In this document: in pieces, positions 50,089-59,548 of the stretch
Layout: every line of letters starts with the position of its first letter
How positions within the stretch are numbered: position 1 is the first letter of the stretch
Source of the DNA: CAZQBY01 sp964592405 [NCBI: uncultured archaeon]
GTDB taxonomy: Archaea > Altiarchaeota > Altiarchaeia > JAFGQM01
Direction of reading: 5' to 3'
Assembly (NCBI GenBank): GCA_964592405.1
Contig: CAZQBY010000003.1
Coordinates: 20,329 to 84,328 of the forward strand
Length of the DNA: 64,000 bases
Position numbers and translations under genes: made by a program
Notes under the pieces: model-generated
Seen by the model: only the letters and a program-made list of their open reading frames with translations
Databases searched by the model: none
What the model was told of the DNA's origin: nothing

Positions 50089-51044
50089 CAAAACTGGTTG
50101 TGATGATTCCTGCAAAGAACGAAAAAGGCAGAATAGAGAGAGTGATAGCCGGAGTTCCCAGAAAAATTGCAGGGATTAGCAGTGTCAGGGTCCTAGTAAT
50201 TGATGACGATAGCACTGACGGGACAGGCAAAACTGCAAAGATGGCCGGGGCTGATAGGATAATTCGTTTTGACAAGAGCAGGGGGCTTGCCACGGCCTTT
50301 AAAACAGGGCTTGAGACCGCACTTGAAATGGGAGCGGATGTGATAGTGAATATTGATGCAGACGGACAGTATGACAGCAGGGAGATCCCAAAATTGATTA
50401 GGCCGGTAATCGAGGGAAGGGTGGACATGGTGCTTGGAGCAAGGAATATCGATGAGCTGGAGGATATGCCAATGGGAAAGCTGATTGGCAATAAGATAGT
50501 GACTTTCATAATGAGGGTTTTGACAGGTCTTCCGATAACTGATGCACAGACGGGCTTTAGGGCTTTCTCAAAAGAGGCAGCTTTGAGACTTAACATTTTG
50601 TCGAAGAAGACTTATGTACATGAGACTATCATAGAGGCTGCAATAAAGAGGCTGAAAATAGCTGAGGTCCCGATAACCTTCAGAAGAAGGATGGGTAAAT
50701 CACGCTTGATTCACAGTATATATTCTTATGCTACGAAGGAGGGCATAACCATTCTGAAGACTTACAGGGATTACAACCCAATGGGATTCTTCGGCCTGAG
50801 TGGGGTGTTTATACTCGGAATAGGCCTTGTACTCATAACCGGGATGACCCTTGGGTATATGAGCAGTCAGAGAGAGGGTACTTTTCTGCTGTTGCCATTG
50901 GCTCTTATTGTAATAGGGGGCTTGACAATATTTTATGGGTTCCTGCTCAGCAGAAGCGAAAGGCGGAGGACACTAGTTGAGGAGAGGATCTATCAGGAGA
51001 GGAAACGAAGGCTAGAGAAAAAATCGCGGAGGGAAAAGAGATGA
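50085..51044 (+). CDS. GT2 glycosyltransferase, DPM1/polyprenyl-phosphate type
   Basis: A 319-residue enzyme. The GT-A domain has VVMIPAKNEKGRIERVIAGV, VLVIDDDSTDGTG and DVIVNIDADGQYDSREIPKL, with two C-terminal membrane helices (about 235-255, 262-285). It resembles archaeal dolichyl-phosphate-mannose or -glucose synthases, which load sugars onto a lipid carrier. The gene overlaps neighbours by 4 bases on each side. Sugar and acceptor unknown. Confidence 0.85.
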   Translation: MTKLVVMIPAKNEKGRIERVIAGVPRKIAGISSVRVLVIDDDSTDGTGKTAKMAGADRIIRFDKSRGLATAFKTGLETALEMGADVIVNIDADGQYDSREIPKLIRPVIEGRVDMVLGARNIDELEDMPMGKLIGNKIVTFIMRVLTGLPITDAQTGFRAFSKEAALRLNILSKKTYVHETIIEAAIKRLKIAEVPITFRRRMGKSRLIHSIYSYATKEGITILKTYRDYNPMGFFGLSGVFILGIGLVLITGMTLGYMSSQREGTFLLLPLALIVIGGLTIFYGFLLSRSERRRTLVEERIYQERKRRLEKKSRREKR

Positions 51045-52186
51045 AGGTCATGTTGATAGGCACCCTGCCCCCGATAAAAGGGATAAGTCCCTACTGTCAG
51101 GGACTGCTTGAGGCGCTTTCGAAAAGGATCGACGTGGAATTTATTGGGTTCAAGAAGATCTATCCTGATTTTTTGTATCCCGGAGGAACGAGAATACGGG
51201 ACAAAGAATACATGCTGATTAAAATAAAAAATACGAAGGTTAGGAATGTTCTAACCTACTATAACCCTCTCTCATGGATCTGGGCTGGATTAACTGCCAA
51301 GGGAGAGATAATACATGCCCAGTGGTGGAGCAATGTACTTGCTCCGGTATATTTCACGCTTTTGTTTATCTACAAGTTCCTAAAGAGGAAAAGGATCCTT
51401 ATCACAGTCCATAACGTCATACCACATGAAACAACTAACCTAGACCGGATTCTGAACAGGCTTGTCTTGAGCTTTGGAGATCGGTTCATCACTCATACAG
51501 AGGGGGATAGAAAAAGTCTCTCTGAAATCTATGACATTCCTAAGGAGAAAATTGATGTCGTACCTCACGGCATCCTGATTCCAGCGCCCATTATGGGCAT
51601 CTCAAAGAAGGATGCCAAGAAACACTTGGGGATAGCTATGAACAGTAGAGTGGTACTGTATTTTGGAAACATACGGGCCTACAAAGGCTTGGACATTCTA
51701 ATCAGAGCCATGAAACATGTCATAGAGAGAGAGCCACGGGCGATATTGCTGATAGCCGGGGAACTTTGGGAAGATTGGCAAAAGTATGAAGATGCCATCG
51801 CGGAAAGCGGCATAGGTGGAAATGTGATGAAGGTGCTGAACTTCATCCCGCCATCCGAGGTGGAGTACTATTTCAGCTCTGCGGACGTGGTGGTGTTGCC
51901 ATACAAGCACTTCGACTCGCAGAGCGGAGTGGGAGCGATGGCCCTTGCCTTTGGCAAGCCGCTGGTTGTAACTAGAGTCGGCGGGCTCCCGGATTTCGTC
52001 AAGGATGAGCTGGCAATAGCTAGACCCAATGACGCAGGCGATTTGGCAAAGGTAATAGCTAGAATCCTAAGGGATGACAGGTTATCCGATAAGTTGTCTA
52101 GCGAGTCACGACAGCTTGCGAAGAGGTATAAGTGGGGAGATGCGGCAGAGAAAACAGTCCAGATATATGAAAAATTATCAAGATGA
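51041..52186 (+). CDS. GT4 glycosyltransferase
   Basis: A 381-residue GT-B enzyme. Typical pieces are VHNVIPHETTNLDRILNRLV, VVLYFGNIRAYKGLDILIRA (donor side) and SADVVVLPYKHFDSQSGVGA with a conserved E/Q-rich stretch. Retaining GT4 family; substrate unknown. Overlaps neighbouring genes by 4 bases on both sides, so the block 49165-54982 appears to be one operon. Confidence 0.88.
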   Translation: MKVMLIGTLPPIKGISPYCQGLLEALSKRIDVEFIGFKKIYPDFLYPGGTRIRDKEYMLIKIKNTKVRNVLTYYNPLSWIWAGLTAKGEIIHAQWWSNVLAPVYFTLLFIYKFLKRKRILITVHNVIPHETTNLDRILNRLVLSFGDRFITHTEGDRKSLSEIYDIPKEKIDVVPHGILIPAPIMGISKKDAKKHLGIAMNSRVVLYFGNIRAYKGLDILIRAMKHVIEREPRAILLIAGELWEDWQKYEDAIAESGIGGNVMKVLNFIPPSEVEYYFSSADVVVLPYKHFDSQSGVGAMALAFGKPLVVTRVGGLPDFVKDELAIARPNDAGDLAKVIARILRDDRLSDKLSSESRQLAKRYKWGDAAEKTVQIYEKLSR

Positions 52187-53271
52187 GAATTGGTGTAATA
52201 ACGTATGATTTTTACCCATATAAGGGGGGGCAGGGAAGGTACCTAATTGAACTCTACAACAGGATTTACAAAAAGGAAGATTTTTTGGTGTTCTCGCCCA
52301 ACGTCAATAATCTGAAAAACCATATAACCCTTTTTAAGGTCACCCAGTTGTTTGGTAAAAACTTACTATATTCCCTCCTGCTTAATTTTAAGATTGATGA
52401 CTTGATTAGAAAATATGGTTTAGATATTGTTCATCTTAACTGTGGACCGGGAGGCATTTTGCTTAATAAAAAGCCCAAAGCCAGATTAATCTGCACTGTT
52501 TACCACACTTATTACCAGCAACAAAAGTACATCTCTGGCCAGAAGTGGAAATACCTTCTATACTCTTTGGAGAAGAGAATGTACGGAAATGCAGACAAAT
52601 TAATAGCGGTTTCGGAGGACACGAGGAATGTTCTAATCCAGAATTATGGTGTTGATTCATCTAAAATAGAACTTATCCATTGCGGTGTCGATCTTAAGAG
52701 ATTCAAACGGGATGAAAAAATCCAGAAGTTTGAGAATAGCTTACTTTTTGTTGGGCGTTTGGACAAGCGAAAGGGCATAGACTTTTTGATCAAGGCACTT
52801 CCCCTTGTAAAGAAGGAGATACCTAACGTCAAATTGTTTGTGATTGGGAGTAAGAAAATGCCGAAAAACCTGGAAAATTTTATTAGAAAAAACGGGATGG
52901 AGCAGGACATAGAATTATTGGGCTTTGTTCAAGAGAGCCTTTCTGAATGGTATAACCATTGCCAAATAACAACCGTGCCTTCAGTTTTTGAGGGCCTTGG
53001 GATAGTTGCTTTAGAGTCTATGGCTTGCGGAACACCTGTCGTTGCCAGCGATGTGGATGGACTAAGAAGTATTATAGAAAACAACAAAAACGGCATATTG
53101 GTTGAATACAACAATAAAGAGGAATTGGCAAACCAGATTGTTAGATTATTAAAGACGCCCTTGTTAAGAAAAAAATTTTCTAAGAATGGGTTAAAAACTG
53201 TTAAAGAAAAATTTGATATGGATAGAATTGCCTTAAAGACTGTGAAGATGTATGAAAATGTCGTATATTGA
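52183..53271 (+). CDS. GT4 glycosyltransferase (AT-rich gene)
   Basis: A 362-residue GT-B enzyme with YPYKGGQGRYLIELYNRIYK, LLFVGRLDKRKGIDFLIKAL and VPSVFEGLGIVALESMACGT, the glucosyltransferase donor-side motifs (EGxGxxxxEAMA-type). Codon use is strikingly A/T-rich (many AAA, TTA, ATT) compared with genes on either side, which suggests recent acquisition of this gene or block. It overlaps both neighbours (4 and 20 bases). Confidence 0.88.
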   Translation: MRIGVITYDFYPYKGGQGRYLIELYNRIYKKEDFLVFSPNVNNLKNHITLFKVTQLFGKNLLYSLLLNFKIDDLIRKYGLDIVHLNCGPGGILLNKKPKARLICTVYHTYYQQQKYISGQKWKYLLYSLEKRMYGNADKLIAVSEDTRNVLIQNYGVDSSKIELIHCGVDLKRFKRDEKIQKFENSLLFVGRLDKRKGIDFLIKALPLVKKEIPNVKLFVIGSKKMPKNLENFIRKNGMEQDIELLGFVQESLSEWYNHCQITTVPSVFEGLGIVALESMACGTPVVASDVDGLRSIIENNKNGILVEYNNKEELANQIVRLLKTPLLRKKFSKNGLKTVKEKFDMDRIALKTVKMYENVVY

Positions 53272-54982
53272 AAGGGAATGGCTAGGTTGGTTATCTCTTG
53301 CTCTGATAGTATCAGTTTTTGGTTTTTTCTATTTTGGCATGATTTTTTCCTTGCCCTTATTTGGTGATGCCGCCAGCCATGGAAGCATAACGAAGGAAGT
53401 GATTGCTAGAGGAGTCTTAGCTACCAATGCCACATATCCTCCAGTTTACAGCGTATTCCAAGGCGTTCTAGTCTCGTTATTCGGGGAGGAGGGCATGAAT
53501 GCTATTGTTTTTTTGGGTGTTTTGCTTATAGGGCTTTCCGTTTTTCTATTGACTAAGGAATTGACCAATAGGATATCAGTCGCACTGGTAAGTGCTATAA
53601 TCGTTTTGGCTTCTCCAAAACTGATATTCTATTCCGCGAGGATGTATATGGAGATCCTTATTTCGGGTCTTTTTGTCTTTACGATCTTTTTGTTGCTGAG
53701 GTTCGTTAAAGACAAATCTAATAAGAATCTGTTTCTGCTGGTTCTTTTCACATCAGTCACCGCCTCCATCAAACAACAGGGCCTCTTTATCCTTTTCCCC
53801 TCCATCCTAGCATCCCTTTGTTGTTTTTTCATCATAGAGAGGAGGTGGAATAAAGACAAAATCCAGAACATGGTGAGTAGGAGACATATAGTTGCATATC
53901 TCCTAATTTTCCTGTTGCTAATATTTCCTGCATATCTCGTAGTAGTGCACACTAGCGGCGAAATAGTGCAGGGTAGTAATGAATTCGACGTACTTAGGAA
54001 AATCAATTACGCTGGGCAAAGGATAAGCGGTTACAAGGAATCGCCAGAGGACATCAAATTCAATGAAAAATGGGGCCAAAGATTGGAGTGGATACAAGAG
54101 AAATATTGGTCCGTTGGTACAAGATTGGCTGAGACTAGACACATATGGCCACTCGATCCGATAACCTCATGGGATGGGTTTACAAAAACAAACGGTTTGT
54201 ATCTGGAAAGGTTTTGGGGCGGGTCGACGAGTGAGAGACTGGCGAACTCCATGAACATCCTGATGCTCTTTGGCCTCATCCTGTTCGTGTTGAACATATT
54301 CCTTAGGGATAAGATTCTCGGGTTTGGGCACACGAGTCTGCAGAGATACTTCCTTATTTTTTTGCTAATCTTTCTCATAATCAATTATGCGTTCTTCTTT
54401 CGAAACACAGATCAGACTAGATATCATCTATTCATCGCGATTATATTCTCGTTGTTTTCTGCAATCGGGATTTATTTTTTGGTGGATGTTTTTGTTCTGA
54501 TGGGGGGTTTCCCCGAACATATAAAGATATTGACAACTTCCCTGATTGTGATGGTATTAATCATGTCTCTCATCACACTGGCGTATGAGGACAGCAATTT
54601 CAATAAAAGGTGGTACAAGTCACAGATATACAGGCCGAGTAAAGGTGGTATTGCATCCATAAAAGAGGCAGGAGAATGGTTAGATAACCATACTGAGGAG
54701 AATGCTAGGATATGGCAAAGTTGTGGCAATGAGCTTGCATATTACTCTGAGAGGGAAGTCACCGGCAATTTCTGGTTCTACTTCCTAGAGGAATCAGAGC
54801 TAAGAGAGATATTCAGAGACCAAAATGTTGAGTATATAGTCATATTGGATTCGCAAATTGTGGATGATGAGAAATGGAGAAACTTATGTTGGGTACCAAA
54901 ATCATTTGCGGAAAAAATCAAGAAGATTTACCCCCTAGCCTACAGGACATCCTTTGGGGACATCAACATCTACAAAGTCTGA
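53252..54982 (+). CDS. GT-C (PMT/ArnT-like) membrane glycosyltransferase
   Basis: A 576-residue protein with about 12-13 hydrophobic helices. The early periplasmic loop holds LPLFGDAASHGSITKEVIAR, where Asp is the usual GT-C catalytic acidic residue after helix 1, and YPPVYSVFQGVLVSLF. A short soluble C-terminal domain (SCGNELAYYSEREVTGNFWF) ends in a DINIYKV tail. It transfers sugar from a lipid carrier to an external acceptor. Sequence is moderately AT-rich like its neighbour. Confidence 0.75.
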   Translation: MKMSYIEREWLGWLSLALIVSVFGFFYFGMIFSLPLFGDAASHGSITKEVIARGVLATNATYPPVYSVFQGVLVSLFGEEGMNAIVFLGVLLIGLSVFLLTKELTNRISVALVSAIIVLASPKLIFYSARMYMEILISGLFVFTIFLLLRFVKDKSNKNLFLLVLFTSVTASIKQQGLFILFPSILASLCCFFIIERRWNKDKIQNMVSRRHIVAYLLIFLLLIFPAYLVVVHTSGEIVQGSNEFDVLRKINYAGQRISGYKESPEDIKFNEKWGQRLEWIQEKYWSVGTRLAETRHIWPLDPITSWDGFTKTNGLYLERFWGGSTSERLANSMNILMLFGLILFVLNIFLRDKILGFGHTSLQRYFLIFLLIFLIINYAFFFRNTDQTRYHLFIAIIFSLFSAIGIYFLVDVFVLMGGFPEHIKILTTSLIVMVLIMSLITLAYEDSNFNKRWYKSQIYRPSKGGIASIKEAGEWLDNHTEENARIWQSCGNELAYYSEREVTGNFWFYFLEESELREIFRDQNVEYIVILDSQIVDDEKWRNLCWVPKSFAEKIKKIYPLAYRTSFGDINIYKV

Positions 54983-54991
54983 TGGATAAAA

Positions 54992-56176
54992 ATGAGGATC
55001 CTATTGCTTAGCGACTATGTGGCCGAGTTTGGCGGCGCAGAAGAGGTTGTCCTGAAGACAAGAAAACTTCTTGAGAAAAAAGGTCATGAGGTCCGAATCA
55101 TCGGCTCGGATAAACGGAGAATTCTTAGTTCCTTTTTTAGCAGATGGCTTAGCGCCAAATATTACCGCCAAACAAGGAGGTTGATAAAAAGCTTTAAGCC
55201 GGATATAGTCCATTGCCATAACTTCACTAGAAACATCTCGCCATCCCCCCTGCTGGCCGCAAAAAGGCTGGAAGTTCCCACTGTGCTGACCGTCCACGAT
55301 TTCTATCTGTATTGCCCAAAGACTTGTGGGATATTCAGCGATGGAAAGGTCTGCGAAAGGGGGTATAATATGCTGTGTCCCTTCTACCAATGCAAAACCC
55401 ATAAGGTTGGCTATCAGTACGTACCATACTATCTCCTGAAATGGCTGAAGGCAGGCATGCACAGGTATATAATAAGAAAAAACGTGGATTATTTTATCTG
55501 CCCCACAGAGGCATTAAAGCGGTTAATAACAAGATCATTGGGTGTAGAGGACAGCAGGGTAATCCATCTGCCAAACTTCATTGAGACCAAGAATAAGAGG
55601 ATAGCCTTTGACAAAACGAATGAAAAACTGTTTCTGTTTGTGGGCAGATTGAGCAGGGAAAAGGGTGTTGATGTGGGAATCAGGGCGATGGACTATTTGA
55701 TTAAGAAGGAGGGTCTAAGGAATATCAAACTCAAGATTATAGGTGATGGGCCTGAGATGGAAAACCTTGTTAGGCAGGTCACCAAGCTTGGGCTGGACAA
55801 GAACATTAAATTCATAGGACAAGTGGAAAACAAGGGCTTGGGCCGATATTACCAAGAGTCTTGCGCAGTACTATTGCCGAGCGTTTACTTGGAGAATGCT
55901 CCCCTCGTCGCTTTGGAGGCTATGCTCAGCGGCAAGCCGATAATTGCCTCCGATATCGGAGGTCTACCGGAGCTGGTCGAGCACAACAAAACCGGCTATC
56001 TCTTTGAGATGAGCAATTATGTAGAGATGGGTGAGTATATGAAAAGGCTATATGATAACAGGGAATTATCAGCCAAACTGGGCAAGGCGGGATTTGAAAA
56101 ATGCAGGAGAGAGTTTAATGCACAATCACACTACAAGAGGCTGATGGAGATTTATGATGGCCTAATTTCTGGCTGA
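54992..56176 (+). CDS. GT4 glycosyltransferase
   Basis: A 394-residue GT-B enzyme. Seen: ILLLSDYVAEFGGAEEVVLK, TVLTVHDFYLYCPKTCGIFS, LFLFVGRLSREKGVDVGIRA, and LLPSVYLENAPLVALEAMLS with GKPIIASDIGGLPELVEHN. Five to six cysteines cluster around residues 105-135, which is somewhat unusual for this family. Substrate unknown. It begins 9 bases after the GT-C gene. Confidence 0.9.
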   Translation: MRILLLSDYVAEFGGAEEVVLKTRKLLEKKGHEVRIIGSDKRRILSSFFSRWLSAKYYRQTRRLIKSFKPDIVHCHNFTRNISPSPLLAAKRLEVPTVLTVHDFYLYCPKTCGIFSDGKVCERGYNMLCPFYQCKTHKVGYQYVPYYLLKWLKAGMHRYIIRKNVDYFICPTEALKRLITRSLGVEDSRVIHLPNFIETKNKRIAFDKTNEKLFLFVGRLSREKGVDVGIRAMDYLIKKEGLRNIKLKIIGDGPEMENLVRQVTKLGLDKNIKFIGQVENKGLGRYYQESCAVLLPSVYLENAPLVALEAMLSGKPIIASDIGGLPELVEHNKTGYLFEMSNYVEMGEYMKRLYDNRELSAKLGKAGFEKCRREFNAQSHYKRLMEIYDGLISG

Positions 56177-56183
56177 TATCAGG

Positions 56184-57629
56184 ATGAGGGACTTCAACAA
56201 GGGAACAAATGGAAAGTTACCGGACAGTGTGATTATAGTGACAGCGATTTTCTTACTCATCTTTGCAGCAAGAGTGTTTCCCTATGCTGGTAGTCAGATT
56301 CCACCCGGATACGACGCCGGGCTCTACAAATATGTGATTGAACAGTATATTGATAATCTCCCGGGCATTCCAGAATACGATCTCCCTGTATGGGTAAGAA
56401 ATGCCTATCCACAGGGGTTGTTCCTTCTGACCGACCAATTATACCTTTTCGGCCTCGAACCATCATCAATACTGGGGGCCATTTTCCCCCTCCTGTGTGC
56501 GCTCCTGGTGTTCCCTCTGTTCATAGTCGCAAGGGAGTTCTTCGGCGAGCGTGCCGGATTTATCGCAGCGATCCTCTACGCTCTCTCCGCCACCCAATTC
56601 CACGTGTTCTCCCTACTCTACTTCAAGAATGTTGTCGGCTTGATACTTATGCTCACCTCTGTTTATCTCCTGAAGAGGAAGCGCTATGCCATTCTGGCTT
56701 TGACTTACGCCGCAACCGGCGCCTACCACAGGCCGACATTTCTGCTCCTGACGCTGGTTCTTGTGGCACGCCTGATTCAGCTCTCGGTTTTCTGGGCCAA
56801 GGACAGAAGCGATGAACAAGTGAGAAGGAGTGTCAAGTACCTCGGGCTGGCCGTCATCGCCGCTTGGACCCTGCTGGCGCCCTTTTATCTCATGAGGGCA
56901 GAGCTCTATTGGGACGTGTTCTCCTCGGCCATAGGCAGCCCCAGCGCAGGGACTTTCATGGATCCGGGGACCTACGCTTGGCTCTCGCTGGTATACCTGC
57001 CGTTCGCAGTCTTCGGTTTTGTGTGGCTGGCGAAAAGGAGGGATCTCAACCTCGTTTTCCTTTGGGCAGCGATAAACGGGTGCATAGTCGTCTTCAGTCT
57101 GTTTTTCTACAACAGGTTTATAATCCACTTGGACATAGCACTCATAATGCTCGCCGCCGCGGGACTGGGCTACGTGCTGGATTCAAAAAGGGTGCCGAAG
57201 ATGCTCGGCGTGGCTCTGATTACAGCAGTCTTTGCTATAAGCGGCGCCATGCTACTCAGTGAGCTACAGGGCATGGAGCCTCCTATTTCAGCGAACGAGC
57301 TAGATGCTCTTGCCTGGCTGTCAGACAACCTGGAGAAGGACTCCCATATCATCACGCTTTCGAGTCATGCTCCTTGGGTCCTAGGATGGGGTGGAAGAGA
57401 GGTCATCGCCCCAGGGCTTTTTGGGCATGACGAGTACAGCAAGGATGAATGGAGGGACTTCCTCAGGGATGGGAGCCCTGACAAGATCCAAGAGTTCCTT
57501 AGCATCTACGACAGGCCTTTATACATCTACCGCAAGAGGGGAAATGGCTTCGGATTTATCGATTTTGAGAATGAATGCTTTGAGAAGGTTTATGATGGAG
57601 AAGCCATCATCTACAGATACGTGTGCTGA
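56184..57629 (+). CDS. GT-C-like membrane protein
   Basis: A 481-residue protein with about 11-12 helices. The first external loop has PYAGSQIPPGYDAGLYKYVI (Asp after helix 1, as in GT-C enzymes), then DLPVWVRNAYPQGLFLLTD. The C-terminal soluble part includes DSHIITLSSHAPWVLGWGGR. Similar uncharacterised proteins occur in archaeal glycan clusters. Catalytic role is inferred from the loop and fold only. Confidence 0.68.
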   Translation: MRDFNKGTNGKLPDSVIIVTAIFLLIFAARVFPYAGSQIPPGYDAGLYKYVIEQYIDNLPGIPEYDLPVWVRNAYPQGLFLLTDQLYLFGLEPSSILGAIFPLLCALLVFPLFIVAREFFGERAGFIAAILYALSATQFHVFSLLYFKNVVGLILMLTSVYLLKRKRYAILALTYAATGAYHRPTFLLLTLVLVARLIQLSVFWAKDRSDEQVRRSVKYLGLAVIAAWTLLAPFYLMRAELYWDVFSSAIGSPSAGTFMDPGTYAWLSLVYLPFAVFGFVWLAKRRDLNLVFLWAAINGCIVVFSLFFYNRFIIHLDIALIMLAAAGLGYVLDSKRVPKMLGVALITAVFAISGAMLLSELQGMEPPISANELDALAWLSDNLEKDSHIITLSSHAPWVLGWGGREVIAPGLFGHDEYSKDEWRDFLRDGSPDKIQEFLSIYDRPLYIYRKRGNGFGFIDFENECFEKVYDGEAIIYRYVC

Positions 57630-57662
57630 TTTATAAGCTCTCATCGGTTATATGTAAAAGGA

Positions 57663-57986
57663 ATGATAATGGAGGCTTTGAGCGCAATCTTGGGGACAGT
57701 GCTTGTCGTGTTTATCCCAGGGTATGCTGTAACCCTTGCGATATTCAAAAAGGATGAAATAGACCTGATTGAGAGAATAGCTCTCTCATTCGCCCTGAGC
57801 ATTGCTTTGGTCCCGTTGCTATTGTTCTATCTCAACCTAGGCATAGGCATGAGAATAGATTTGGCCAGTTCAATCCTGATTGTCTTGCTGATAGTGTTCT
57901 TCTCATGGCTTCTGTGGGCCAAGCGAAATGGCAGACTAGAGTGGATACTAAGCAGGATAAAGATACTAAGCAGAACCAGAAGTTAG
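57663..57986 (+). CDS. DUF1616-like small membrane protein
   Basis: A 107-residue protein with three helices (about 4-24, 36-58 and 66-88). The opening LGTVLVVFIPGYAVTLAIFK and the DEIDLIERIALSFALSIALV pair are typical of the N-terminal half of DUF1616 proteins, common in archaeal glycan loci; the usual exported domain is missing, so it is a short form. Function unknown. It ends 1 base before the flippase ATG. Confidence 0.6.
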   Translation: MIMEALSAILGTVLVVFIPGYAVTLAIFKKDEIDLIERIALSFALSIALVPLLLFYLNLGIGMRIDLASSILIVLLIVFFSWLLWAKRNGRLEWILSRIKILSRTRS

Positions 57987-57987
57987 A

Positions 57988-59265
57988 ATGTTTCACATAG
58001 ACATAAGACATGGCATAGCCTACTTCTACAAGGATAAATTGTATAGAAATGCCTCTTATCTGGTAATGTCTAACTTAGTCATAAGCATAACCGGTTTTTT
58101 GTTCTGGGTAATAGCTGCGCGTTTGTATGAGCCGAGTGACATAGGGATGGCATCGGTATTGATATCCATGATGGCCTTTTTTTCAATTTTTGCGGTATCT
58201 GGCTTTGACGTCACATCCATACGATTCTTGCCCTCAATGGATGACGAGGAAGGTGGCAAGCTCATTTCAACATCGTTCCTCTTCGCCATAGCCATCTCCC
58301 TGACGCTTTCCACTGCTTTCATCCTGCTTATTGACCTCTTCGCACCCAGTATCAGCATCTTAAAGTCCCCTATATATGGGTTAATGTTCATAGTTTCCTC
58401 AGTGTCGTTTTGTGTGTTCTACTTGCTAAACGGCATGTTCATCGCGCGCATGAGGAGCGATCTCGTGCTCCTGAAGGGCAGCCTGCAGGGCGCCCTGAAG
58501 GTGATTTTCCTGCCCTTTCTGATAATCGCAGGTGGATTTGGGATATACCTCTCCTACGCCCTTTCTGTGATTGTGGGGCTGCTACTATCCATATTCCTTA
58601 TAGTGAGGCTCTACTCCAAAATAAGCCTCTGCTTTGATTTTGATGTGCTAAAAAAGACATTAGTGTTCCTGTCAGGGAATTACATATCCTCAATATTTTC
58701 ACAGCTCCCCAACCTACTGTTCCCGATAATTATACTGAACATGATATCCGGGGCGGACGCGGCATACTTTTACATGCCGTGGCACATGTTCTTCGTGTTC
58801 TTTGGCTTCATAGGCCCCATAAATGCTGCGTTCTTGATGGAGGGTTCCTACGACGAAAAGGAAAAGGAGATAGAGATGGGTGAGGTGAAAGCAATAAAGC
58901 TATGTTCACTGGTCGTTCTCGGCGGGTTGGTATTGTTCTTAGTATTCGGCAGATTCATCCTGTCGCTGTTTGGAGCCAGATACGCGAACGCCGACAACCT
59001 CTTATACGTCTTGGCAGTGTCTCTTGTCCCCGCCGCGATAAACCAAATCTATCTGACGCTTAAGAACATAAGGAAGGAGATGAAGATTCTCACAAGCCTG
59101 AACATGTTGATATACTCGTCAAGCTTGGTCTTGGGAACCCTGTTGATTCCCAGCTTCGGCATACTTGGGATTGGATATGGATGGTTCATTGGGCAATCCC
59201 TCGGGACTGTATGGATTGGTTTAGAGAGCTGCAGGCACCATATAAGGAGGCGCATAAGGGCCTGA
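57988..59265 (+). CDS. Wzx-type oligosaccharide flippase
   Basis: A 425-residue MOP-superfamily protein with about 12 helices. Seen near the N-terminus: YKDKLYRNASYLVMSNLVIS and RLYEPSDIGMASVLISMMAF, the classic polysaccharide-biosynthesis family opening. It moves lipid-linked oligosaccharides across the membrane, connecting cytoplasmic GT4/GT2 enzymes to external GT-C enzymes of this island. Last gene of the forward glycan block. Confidence 0.85.
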   Translation: MFHIDIRHGIAYFYKDKLYRNASYLVMSNLVISITGFLFWVIAARLYEPSDIGMASVLISMMAFFSIFAVSGFDVTSIRFLPSMDDEEGGKLISTSFLFAIAISLTLSTAFILLIDLFAPSISILKSPIYGLMFIVSSVSFCVFYLLNGMFIARMRSDLVLLKGSLQGALKVIFLPFLIIAGGFGIYLSYALSVIVGLLLSIFLIVRLYSKISLCFDFDVLKKTLVFLSGNYISSIFSQLPNLLFPIIILNMISGADAAYFYMPWHMFFVFFGFIGPINAAFLMEGSYDEKEKEIEMGEVKAIKLCSLVVLGGLVLFLVFGRFILSLFGARYANADNLLYVLAVSLVPAAINQIYLTLKNIRKEMKILTSLNMLIYSSSLVLGTLLIPSFGILGIGYGWFIGQSLGTVWIGLESCRHHIRRRIRA

Positions 59266-59283
59266 TGATGGCCCCCCTCAACA

Positions 59284-59295
59284 GTTTTTAAAAAG
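59284..59295 (+). promoter_or_regulatory. TATA-like box before the acetyltransferase remnant
   Basis: GTTTTTAAAAAG 19-30 bases before ATG 59314. A good promoter leading into a broken gene suggests recent decay. Confidence 0.4.
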
Positions 59296-59313
59296 TCACA
59301 TAAAATAATCGCC

Positions 59314-59548
59314 ATGAAAGGCGTAATCTTTGGGAGCGAGCTTCATTGGTCATGGGAGTCCGACCGTTTCCGCGCTGACGGACATCGAGCCGAAGCATGT
59401 CGAGAATCCAATCCACAACTATGTCTACACGACCAAAGCGGATGTGGCACCGCAAAGAGGGCACTGGGTTCAGGGCCAAGTTAGGCATCTAAGAGGGAAT
59501 CAAGAAAAGCTGTTGAGTATTACAAAAAGCATTAATAAGAGATTTTAG
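59314..59548 (+). pseudogene. Frameshifted, internally deleted acetyltransferase-like remnant
   Basis: From ATG 59314 the first codons (MKGVIFGSEL) resemble the start of hexapeptide-repeat acyltransferases. One base frame away, 59330-59548 reads IGHGSPTVSAL at its start and DVAPQRGHWVQGQVRHLRG with NQEKLLS near its end, which resembles the C-terminal 'DVPPxTxVxGxPAKxIRHL' of such enzymes. The middle repeats are absent. I infer a frameshifted and internally deleted gene. Alternatively it is noncoding. The 3' end touches the convergent rfbB gene. Confidence 0.35.

Noticed and set aside
56390-57262. Overlapping alternative frames inside the GT-C-like gene
   Set aside because: They coincide with a GC-richer part of a continuous membrane-protein gene and have no recognisable product.
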